In this document: positions 1 through 10,700 of the stretch, piece after piece
Layout of the letters: each line of letters begins with the position of its first letter
Numbering within the stretch: the first letter of the stretch is position 1
Assembly (NCBI GenBank): GCA_037176705.1
Contig: CM073886.1
Location: 14,406,501 to 14,470,500 of the forward strand
Source: Molossus alvarezi
Lineage: Eukaryota; Chordata; Mammalia; Chiroptera; Molossidae
Reading direction: 5' to 3'
Length of the DNA: 64,000 nt
Notes under the pieces: generated by a model
The model's database searches: none
What the model was told of the DNA's origin: nothing
The model's input: the letters and a program-made list of their open reading frames with translations, nothing else
Made by a program: the position numbers and the translations under genes

Positions 1-249
1 CTGTTAGGCAGACGATCAATGTCTGAAACGGTGTGTGCTGCCACAATTTGGGGTGATCAGTTTATAATTTCTACCCCAGAATCTCCCTGTTATAGTTTGT
101 AAGCAATTGGCAATTTCTTCATAAAAATGCCATCATGTCATGCTTCTCTGTCTTCATAAAATGATTGGATAAACTTTCCCTTTTTCTCTGTGTTCTCAGA
201 CAGTTTGTACATCTCAGTAATTTTTGGTTGCTTGGAAATGAGAAGAGTT
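1..249. other. PKD1 intron 34, AT-rich unassigned sequence
   Basis: No exon or recognisable repeat is evident. It is AT-rich compared with the exonic region and is probably old repeat or plain intron. Confidence 0.5.
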
Positions 250-470
250 GCCCGGCCAGTGTGGCTCAGTGGTTGAGCGTCGACCCCTGCACCAAGAGGT
301 CGCTGGTTCTATTCCCGGTCAGGGCACATGTTCAGGTTGTGGGCCAGGTCCCTGGGTGGGGGGTGTGTGCAGGAGGCAGCCAATCTGTGTTCTCTCTCAT
401 CGATGTTTCTATCTCTCTCTCCCTCTCCCTTCCCCTCTCTCTAAAAATAAAAAAAAATTAAAAAAAAATT
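250..470 (+). mobile_element. Ves SINE
   Basis: It starts GCCCGGCCAGTGTGGCTCAG with tRNA-like A and B boxes and ends in CT-rich sequence and an A-rich tail. The direct repeat AGAAGAGTT is at 241-249 and 471-479. Confidence 0.9.
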
Positions 471-537
471 AGAAGAGTTAAAAGGAATGGAAATGTGGAT
501 ATTAAAATAGATACACAGGAGAAAAGAAGTAGACGGT

Positions 538-1008
538 GCCTGGGTGGTGTGGCTCCGTGGTTAGAGTGTTGGCCCACGCACCAAAGGCTCATGGGTTTGA
601 CTCCCAGTCAAGGGCACGTTGGGGTGTGTGCAGGAGGCAACTAATTAATGTGTCTCCCTCACACTGATGTTTCTTTCTCTTTCTCCCTTCCTCCCTCCTT
701 TCCACTCTAAAAATCAATGGAGCCCTGGCCAGTTTGGTTCAGCGGTAGAGCATCAGCCTGCGGACCAGAGAGACCCGGGTTCAGTTCCCCCTAAGGGCAT
801 GTACCTCGGTTGCAGTTTGTCCCCGGCCCTGGTTGGGTCGTGCGGGTGGCAGCCACTCAATGTGTCCCTTTCACGTCGATGTTTCTCTCTCTCTCTCTCC
901 CTCCCCACTCTATCTGAACAAAAAATGGAGAAATGTTCTCGGGTGAGGATAAAAAATAAATAAATATCAATGGAAAAATACCCTTGAGCGAGGATTAACA
1001 ACAACAAA
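538..1008 (+). mobile_element. Degenerate Ves SINE split by a second Ves copy
   Basis: The 5' part is 538-721 and the 3' tail resumes at 975-1008 (TTGAGCGAGGATTAACAACA). A younger copy sits in between. Confidence 0.75.
722..965 (+). mobile_element. Ves SINE nested in an older Ves SINE
   Basis: It starts GCCCTGGCCAGTTTGGTTCA and ends GGTGAGGATAAAAAATAAAT. The target duplication ATCAATGGA is at 713-721 and 966-974. Confidence 0.85.
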
Positions 1009-1122
1009 AAGTAGAAGGTAATTCCTAATGAATCTTGTAACTAAACTGGAAACCAGTAGTCTCAAAAGAAAAAAAAATAGAGTATTTAAAAACCTGTCAA
1101 TGATTCCTCATCACAGCCACCC

Positions 1123-1379
1123 TTTTTTTTTTTTTTTTTTAATCCTCACCTGAGGATATTTTTCAATTTATCTGCAGATAGAGTGGGAGAGAGAGACTGA
1201 AAGGAAGAGAGAGAGAGACACATCAACATGAGAGGGACACATCATTAGTTGCCTCCCACACGACCCCGACCAGGGCCCGGGACGAACCGCAACCAAGGTG
1301 CCTGCCCTTGACTGTAATTGAACCCGTAACTCATTGATCCGTGGGCCGACGCTCTACCACTGAGCCAGACCGGCCAGGA
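1123..1379 (-). mobile_element. Ves SINE
   Basis: A poly-T start at 1123 leads into ATCCTCACCTGAGG and ends at the reversed tRNA head, CTGAGCCAGACCGGCCAGG. Confidence 0.9.
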
Positions 1380-1620
1380 CACAGCCCCCCTTTCTGTTCC
1401 TCAAATGTCCCTCACTCCTGCTATACTACAGTGAACATCTGCTGGGCAACAGCTGACCCCATGAAGTCTTTCAACAGATGAGGGGCTCAGAGGCCAAACA
1501 ATGTTACGCCAGCTCAACACTAGGGACATGGGCTGGACAACGCGAGACCAGTCCCACGCAGGAAGCAGGGCTCCCTGGCCGGGCCCCCACGTCTCCACCC
1601 ACCGGGAGTTGGGCACTCAC
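1380..1620 (-). other. PKD1 intron 34, start
   Basis: This is intronic sequence after the exon 34 donor. No match to exon 35 was found. A short stretch near 1460-1490 resembles a MIR core (CAGATGAGGGGCTCAGAGGC). Confidence 0.6.
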
Positions 1621-1714
1621 AAGCCAGTGAGTGGATCTGTTTCCACTTGAGTGTCCTGGGTGGGGGCCAGGCCGTGGACCCCTTCAGCCAGAACCTGCCG
1701 GATCAGATCTTCAT
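1621..1714 (-). CDS. PKD1: PKD1 exon 34
   Basis: The exon is 94 bases coding DEDLIRQVLAEGVHGLAPTQ and DTQVETDPLTGL. Donor GTGAGTGC. It is the last exon found; exon 35 must lie left of the window. Confidence 0.94.
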
Positions 1715-4700
1715 CTAAAGAAAGCAGATGTGCTATCAGGGAGGCTGTGGGCTCCTCCCCCAAAGCCTTAGAACCCTCTTGGGGAGAACTTATGTATGCC
1801 TTCCCATTCCTGCTCACCTGACGCTGAGAAGTATTTGGCAGGTGAGGAGGGGCTGACCAGGGAGAGGTTGTCCTCTTCTGGGCCCAGAATGTGGCCCATC
1901 CGACCCCGTGCCAGCCGCTGCAGGGTGCTGCCCATGATGGATGGGTCACTCAGCAAGTCTGGCCAACTGAGTGTGCCTTCACTGGATGGCCAGCACACCA
2001 GGCTATAGGTGACACAGGTCAGCAAGGGGAGCTCAGGGAAAAACGTCTACACAACCAGTCACACACAGATTCGTGGGGCTTCCAGGCAAACATACCCCCA
2101 GGACTGTGTGACAACACAGAGGGCCAACAAACACCAGACAAGGACATAAGACACAGCACATGCAGCCCAAATACCCATAACACGGCACATGTGCACCTGA
2201 CTATACCAAGGCTCACGTTTTCTCTAGGGAACCCCACCTTTTGGAATCATCCAGAAACAAGTCACTTTTCATTTGTCCAGCAAAGGCCTGTTGAGAAGTA
2301 GAGAGCCTCAGCCTCCGAGCTGCGCAGAGGCAGTGGGACCCATCCAACCTAGGCAGGGCCCTCTGGAGCCCTCACCTCAGCACGGAGCCCCGGGAAGGTG
2401 AGGAAGGAGCTGTCCAGCACAGACGAGTCCAGGTAGCTGTCCATGTCCAGGACCTGCTGCCCTGTAGGGGTAGAGTTTGGGGCCCCAGCCACCTGCAGGG
2501 AGAGTCAGGTAATCAGCAGGCAGCTCTAGGTCCTGTTTCATGGAGACATGCAACCTCCTGAGCAGGCAGAGTCTAGACTAGTGTTTTCCTAGAGAATGTT
2601 CCAGAACAATGCACACATTCTATATCTGCACTGTCACAGAAGACACTAGCCACACGCTGCCGTGGAGCACTTCAATGTGGCTGGTGCAACTGAGGAACTG
2701 AGGTGTTGGTTCTATTTAATTTTAATCTAAATGTAAATAGCTGCATATGGCTAATGTTACTGTACTGGATTCCTGGGGTATATCCCTCTTGGCCGCGTGT
2801 ACAGTCCTGTTTTATGAGTTGCTGGATTTGATTTGTTGCTATTCTGTAGAGGATTTATGCCTGCATAATCCTAAGGGAGCGTGATCTGTGGCTCCCTCAT
2901 CTCATGATGTCCTTGCCTGGCTGTGGCGTCAGGGCAGTGTGGCCTGTGGGAGGAGTTAAGAAGTGCTCCCTTCTCCTCCATGTTTTTGAGTCTGGGAACG
3001 ATTGCTGATTCTTCTGTTACTGTTTGGTATAATCAGTGAGGCCATCTGGGCTTTTCTTTGTGGGAGGTTTTAAATTCACCCTCTTTACTTGCTACAGGTG
3101 TGCTCAGATTTTCTACTTCTCCTTGAGCCAGTTTTGGTAGTAACTTGTTTGTTTCTTCTGAGTTATCTAATGGGACTCCCTGATAAGTTTTGTTCATTTC
3201 TGTGCTGTTGGTAGCGAAATCCTCTCATTCATGCTTTCAACAATCTGTATGTCTATTTTTCTCTAGCCAAAGGCCTTGAGGATTTTCCCTCTCTAGCTGC
3301 CACCCCAGACAGCACAGCCTTCAGAAGCAATGAGGCGCTTACCCTTCAGAGCTCCGAGGTCCCCAGCCCACTTTTTTTATTTTTAAATTATAATTACTGT
3401 GTTGTTACAAATGTTTCTCCTTTTTCCCCCATTGACACCCTCCTCCCAATCCCGCCACTCCGCCCAGCATTGTTGTCTATGTCCGTGGTTACACATACAG
3501 GCATATAAATTCTGTGGTTTATCTCTTCCCTCCCCTCCCATCCCATCCCCCTCTTCTGAGGTTTGTCAGTCTGTACCCTACTTCTATGTCTCTGGATCTA
3601 TTTTATTCATCGGCTGGTTTTGTTCATTATATTCCACAAATAAGTAAGATCATGTGATATTTTTCTTTCTCTGATTGACTTGTTTCTCTTAAGATAATAC
3701 TTTCCAGGTCCCTCCATGTGGTCTCAAAGGATAAGATCTTTCTTTCTTATAGCTGCATAGTACTCCACTATGTATATGTACCACAGCGTTTTTATCCACT
3801 CATCTATTGATGGACACTTGGCCCAGCCCACCTTGCTCCGGGACATCCGGAAGAGGAACAGGATAACCAGGTAGATGGGGTAGACAACCACACTGGACAC
3901 CAGGCCAACAGCAATTGTGTCAACACTCAGCGGAATCAGACCAGACACAGGCCCCGCACTATGTGGCAAGACAGGAGAGACCTGGCTGGGTTAGGCTGGG
4001 AGGTGGAACAAGAGGGGTTGGGCATAGGGAGTATATCTGAACCCGCCACAGGCACCCACCTGTAGGCAGTGTCTCCCACGACCCCATACCACACAGCATT
4101 GGCACCCAGGAATAGGCAGATGAGGAGAACACAGCAAGTGGCCCGCTGGACTCGAGTGAAGCGGCTTCGAGGCAGCCGGTCCCATATGGAGAGCCAGATG
4201 TGTTTGTCAAAAAAGCCACGCTGGAGCTCAGCCACCAGAAGGCGCTGGAAACGACGAAGGGCGGCGTCACCTAGAGAAAAGGCACAGGTGGAGCTTCAGG
4301 AGGACAGAGGCACTGGCTCCTCCTCCAGCCGAAGGGGTCAGGAGGGGATATAGGGTCTTACTTGCTGCCAGCACCTCCTTTTCCACCAGGCCCCCATTAG
4401 CCTCAGTCTCCACTGACAGCCAGTCGTTGACCAAAAAGAAAGTGCTGCGGGCAGTCTGCAGGTCCCTGACGATGACATGCTGCAGGAACCAGGCAGGGCT
4501 GAGCCCTGCAGAGGGGGCAGGAGCTGGGTCAGGGCTGCAGGGTGCCAGTCAGGCAGGACAGAGGGGCAGCAGCAGGTACCCACTCGGACCTTTGTTGTCG
4601 TGCCACACTCGGATCTTCCACACACTTCCTAGGCTGTGCGGGGTTGCAATCTGGAAGATGTCCAAACTATTGCGTTGAAATGCTCTGTCCCCATCCAGGT

Positions 4701-7700
4701 GCCGGTGGCCACTCCGGCTGTCCACCCCATACAGCATGATGCCCACATGTGCCGTGGTACCTGGAAGATGGAAAGGCAGCATGACTCTGGGTTTTGCTGT
4801 CCACCAGACATGTGACCCCAGCAATTTTTTTCGTCTTCCTTCATTCAAGTACAGGCAATCCTCACTCTGCTCAGTTCTTATGAACACAAATCTCAGTTGC
4901 CTAACTTGTTAAACAAACACAGCCCCCAACAACATGATTCATATGTTAGTTACAATGGTAACTGTGTAAATATAAACTTGGCTGCTAGCTCCTCAGTCCA
5001 CCATGTAAATAAGGGATGCACAGCTTGGTCAGTGGCCAATCATGTCACTTCTTCCAAAGCCTGCTGATGACGGGTCACCATGCATCTTCCAGTTCCCACA
5101 GACCACCAAGTGTGTAACGGTGCTGCCTGCTTGTCTCCCAAAGATAAAGCCACATGGTGTTTTACAAGAATGGGTCATCAAAAGAGGGGACTGGCCAGCA
5201 ATGATGAAAGTACAGCAAAGAAATGAAAACAGTAACGCTGGGTATGAAATCTGAATCAAAGGTATTAAATGACCTACCGAAGCAGCAGCCACAGGTGTAG
5301 TGACGCTGCTGAAGAGACTCTAGAAAGGCCATCAGTGACAAACTTACTAGCATAAATAAGGACAGTGGCTGTGACAAAATGGATAAAGATGTCAGGAAGC
5401 AACTGATGCTGGCAAAAACTTCATATTAAAATAATTCTCCAAGGTACTTCACACTATGGAGAATGCAAACAAGAAATGTTGGAATATGGCAATTTGCCAA
5501 GGCACAGAAAAGATGTTCACTCCGTGTTGTGAGTTACATGAGAGAATACTGTTCAAACTATTCTTGATAAGTTTTTCACAAACAAATAAAACACTTTAAT
5601 TCCCAGTGTCTAATGTTTTAAGTACACCGTATTAACCAAATGTTTCAAGTTACACTGTACTAACTGTATGTTTTGACATCTTGGAAATAATCTTTATTTT
5701 CACAACAATTTATTGTCATTTAATAATCATCTCCCACCCTGGCCAGTTTAGGGCAGTGGTTAGAGAGTCAGCCCGAGGACCAAAGGGTCTTGGGTTCGAT
5801 TCCTGGTCAAGGGCACATACCTGGGTTGCAGGTTTGATCCCCAGTCCCGGTTGGGGTCATATGAAAAGCAACCAATTGATGTGTCTCTCTCACATCAATG
5901 TTTCTCTCTCCCTCCCTCCCTCCCTTCCATTCCATCTAAGAATCAATGGAAAAATGTCTTTGGGTGAGGATTAACCAAAAAAAAAAAAAAACTACCAGGG
6001 TTTCCAGAGCCTCTGCTACTATTACAATGCAAGAGGATAGAAATTGGATCTATTAACCATACACCCAGAGACTATAGTAGATAATAATAAAGGATACCAT
6101 TGGGAATTCAAAGTTGCAAAAAAGAAAATAATAGCCCAGTCGGTGTGGCTCAGTGGTTGAGTGTCGACCCATACACTAAGAGGTCGCCAGTTCGATTCCC
6201 GGTCAGGACACATGCCCAGGTTGTGGGCCCGATCCCCGGTGGGGGGGTGTGCAGGAGGCGGCCAGTCGATGTTCTCTCTCATCGATGTTTCTACTTCTCT
6301 CTCCCTCTCACTTCCTCTCTCTCTCTCTAAAATCAATAAAGGAAAAAAACATTTAAAAAAATAAATAAATAAAAATAATAATTTTCCCCACTGATCATTA
6401 AGCTCGCTTTCACACAGCCTGTACACATTAGTAGCTTCCGCATGATTGTACAAAGCAAGATCATCCAGGTTGACAGCACCTGCTTCACACAGGGAACATT
6501 CCTGTCAGGAAGGATGACAACCTGTCCACAGGACACTGGAAGGATTAACAAGCTACTACTTCACATAGTATTCAGTAAAATGAAACCTTGTTTTATGTCA
6601 TCTATTACGACGATCACTGTTAGGGAAGGTGACCAGACAGAGCAAAGGAGAGTGGCCTAGCAGCCCGGCTGAGGGGGCCCCTCCCCTCACCTGAGCCTCG
6701 GCCCCAGCCGGTCTTGACCAGGATCTCGTATTTGAAGCGGCCCCCCTTCCCGCAGAAAGGGATAACGCGGACCCGGCTAATGTCGAGCTGGTCCAGTTTA
6801 CGCAGGATCACAGCCATTACCACGTAGGTCACCAGGCACATGGCACACGTCAGCAGGACGATGTAGTTCATGTCCAAGGCCGGCTCCTGGGGAGACAGAA
6901 TCATCAGGCCCAGGAAGCATGGCCCTTGCTTCACTGTGTCAGGATGGAGCTGGGCCTCCACACTGCTCAGGAACATGGCACCACTCACAGGGAAGATGAA
7001 GTGGACATGGCTGGGGGGCACAAAGAGGCTGGCTCCGAAGGCGGTGAGGTGGCGGGTGAGGCAGACAGCCTGGCTGGGTGAGGTCTCCTCCAAGGGCACA
7101 AGCCCCTCTGTCCGCCACATCATCTCCTTCTCACTGAAGTATTGGCACAGGGACGTGTACAAGCCCACAGACACTTCCAGAGAAGACCAGCGGAAGTGGC
7201 TGGTCAGATTCAGGTAGTAACTCTTGCTCAGATCTCTGGTCCTGGGAGAAGAAGGGGGGAATGTCACAGCCACACCCTGCCCAGTCCCTGGTCTCAAGCC
7301 AGGGCAGTATTCTCGGCCACTGCCACGCTCACTCTGTGTGGCCAGGGCTGGCCACACCCCAATCACTGCTGCACACCTGCTCCCACAGGGAGCCCACATG
7401 ACCTTGGCATATACGGATCTGATCACATCCAACTTGCCCTCAGAAACCAGCCCCAGTGACCCAGTATGCAGGCCATTCCCAGGTCCTCACCCTGGGGCGA
7501 TGAAAAAGGTGTAAGGCCTGTGGTCCTTGCCCGCCAGCACCTCCAGGCTGATCTTCCTGCTGGCCGAGCAGTTGTGTTCATTGGGCCAGGGTGCTGAGTG
7601 CAGGTAGACAGCCAAGTAGGGCTCTGGCTCCTCAGACAGGTAATGCTCTAAGGGCAGCATGTGCAAGGTTGGATGACTATCCACCTCGGGGACACCCCGA

Positions 7701-10700
7701 GAGCCCTCAAACCCTCCCTGCTGCAGAGGCTGGAGGAACGTCCATGCTGGAAATGGCTCCTGCTCCTCCCTGGTTCCCCCACAGCCCAGTTCCCAGCCCA
7801 TGGCACCCACCGTTCAGCACCGTGTAGGTGAGCTGCAGGTGCAGCCCGGCCTCAGGTTTGCTGTGGTCAGGGGTGACCACAGCACTGACCGAGGCCTGGG
7901 GTGGGACGATGGTGGAACCAGCAGGAATGCGGTGGATCCAGGCAGCCTGGTCGGAGCTGTTGGGCACCTTCACAGTGATGGCGCGCTCCGAGGCCAGCCG
8001 CCCAATGGGGATCTGGGCACCAGCCTGTGTCTGGAAGGCCATAGATGCCACCTTGGTGGAGACGGTGTAGTTGCTTATGTAGCCGAAGGGAAATGGGTTG
8101 GAGTCAACAAGGAAGATGAGCTGCACCACGTCGCTGAGGTTGGACAGAGCCCCACTGAAGGCAGCAGGGATGGAGAAGTGGCAGCTGGGGCCCGAGGCGT
8201 TGCCCTGGCACAGCAGGCTCAGCGGGTCTGAGCGCTTGCCCTGCGCCACAATCTCCTCACCCGCTAGGGTCAGGGGCTCCTCATTGAGCACACGGGAGCG
8301 CATGAGGATGCACATGAGGGCCGACGACAGCTGGTAGGCTCTGGATGCCACCATCAGTGAAGGTGGCTCAGCCCCCAGCTCTGAGGGCTGCAGGTCCTGC
8401 ACATCTGAGCTGGCCAGGTGGATGAGATCACCTGTGGATGGGGGAGACATGGGGAGAGAGGTTGGGAGGAGTGGTGGAGGGTTGGGGAGAGGTTGGTAGG
8501 GAGAAATAGGACAAGAAAAGGGAGGAGGGGTGGGGGGGAGAGAAATGGAGAAGTGGCATGGGGGGGAAGAAAAATGGAAGAAGGTATGGGGAGTGCCATG
8601 TGCCTCCCAGCTCCAGCCCACACCTGTGATGTTGAGGATGCTGTCAGCAATGGCAGTGGGGGTCCCAGTACCCGCGGTGGTCTCGGCTTGCAGAACACGC
8701 ATCATGGCCTCCAGCTTGTGCAGTGTTTTCTTCAGGCATGAGCGGCACACGGGCTCCCTGCTGGACACCTGCGGGGAACCCAGGCAATGTCCAGCTTTGC
8801 TCCAGCCTGGAAATGCCCCCTTAAACCCTTTGGCCCAGCTCAGCTCCATCACGTTCACTGTGATTCTGGGGCAGCCTCCAAGACCACGGCCTCCATCTCC
8901 ATCGGCTCTCTCTAAACCATGCAGCTTCCCCCACGCTGCCTCCCTGCTGAGAGCCTTTCTGGGGCCCCTCCCTACCTACAAGCAAAGTACAAGGTAACGT
9001 GGCCCTACTTGGCCATCCCCAGCCACACACATAGCCACAGATGCCACGTGGCAGAGAGGGTGAACCCCACCCAGAAGGCTCTTTGCTCCTTTCTCCTCTG
9101 CTGAGGCCTCTGTAGCAATCCCCTGCCATCCTAATACAGTGCCCCCATCCCCTTCAAGATGTTGCCTGGCCCAGCAGTTCCTGGTCCCTGGGTGAGTTGG
9201 TGGGCAGCCTCTCTGGGCTGGAGAAACAGGTCAGGTATGACCACAGGCTGGAAGGAAAGGGCACAGGATGGCCTCTTCATGTCAGCCCTCCCCATACCTG
9301 GGCTGCTCCTTACATCCTGGGTCACCCTGCAGGGTCATCCTGGGGGCACCTCTGGTTCATACTGGAATTCCCCAGGAAGGGAAAATGGTCAGCCAGACTC
9401 TCAGGGCAGGGAGGCCTAGGGCTGCCGAAGAGCCTGGGTTCCATCCTACCATGCACTGGGCCAGCACTGCTGCAATCTGCTGGATGTCGTCCACGGTGTT
9501 GACCCTCAGGGAGACCAGGGTCTCTGTGATGTTCTTGCGTATCTGGGCTTGCAGCTGCCACCTGAAGTCTGGCTCTGTCACCATGGCCAGGGACTGCTCG
9601 TACTGTGGGTGGTGGGCACAAGCCAGCCATCAGTGGGCAACAGGTAGCCTCACCAGCAATGCAGGTGGGCACAGTGCAGACCGTCTCCAGTGCTGCATAA
9701 TGTGGGCAGTGACTCAAACCCTGTTTCTTCAAGGGCAAAAGGGGGCTTTCCTAGGCCTTCCTGAGGATCCGAGACACAGGGAGAGGCAAAGTAGGAGAAA
9801 TCTGGCACTGGGGAGGGTCCATGGAAGGGTCTGCTGAGAGGAGAAGTCATTTCAAGGAAATTCGGGATTTTGTCTGTCAGGAGCCAGGGGCCAAGCCCTT
9901 TGCAAGAATGCAAAAATCCAGTCAGAAGTACTGCTCTGGGCCGGCACCCACCTGCTGAGGGCAGGTTCCCCCCACCCCACCCCACCCCCTGGAACTGACC
10001 TCGTTGAGCACAGTGATGAGGGCCAATGAGTACTCGATGACATGCTGGGGGTCAGCCTGTCTCAGTAGTCTGGGCAGCATACTCTCTGTGAGACTGTGCA
10101 GCCATGGGATGAGGTCTGGGGGGCCGTCCAGGGGGTCATCTGGGGGCTCTGGCAGGGTAATGGCCAGAGACCTGCACACAGAAGCCACAGGTTACCAGGC
10201 AGCAGCCCCTGCCCCACCCCCAGGCCCTGTTCCAGAGGCCCTGCTCACCTGTTGAGGGCAACCACAGAGGCACCCAGCTGGTCCTGCACCACCACAGCCA
10301 GGCCCACTTCAAAGTGGGGTGCAAAGCCTGGTGGCAGCACAGCCCCATAGGTAGAGAGACTGCCCTTGTAGACACAGAACTCCTCACAGTGACCCTGGCG
10401 ACAGCGCTGCAGCAGCAGGGCATACACCAGCGGAGCACCTGCATCCTCCGCATCCTGCCAGCCTGTGGGCCACAACAGTCCCCTCAGCCCCTCCATGCAG
10501 GCCCCTCCATGGGCATCACCACGGCCTCCTGCCTTCCCCACCCAGCTGCACTCACCCATGCACTTGAAGTGCACCTTGGTGACGAGAGCATACACAGTGT
10601 CCAGTGGGAAGAGGTGGCAGGAACCCCCCAGCGGAGGGCGGTTGGGGGAGAGGTGGATGGAGGCGCAGCCCTCCTCCTCACCAGAGCGGCCCAGCACCGT

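Noticed and set aside
1401..1616. ORF next to exon 34 tested as PKD1 exon 35
   Set aside because: Its peptide does not resemble the expected exon 35 sequence in any frame, and part looks like a MIR fragment.
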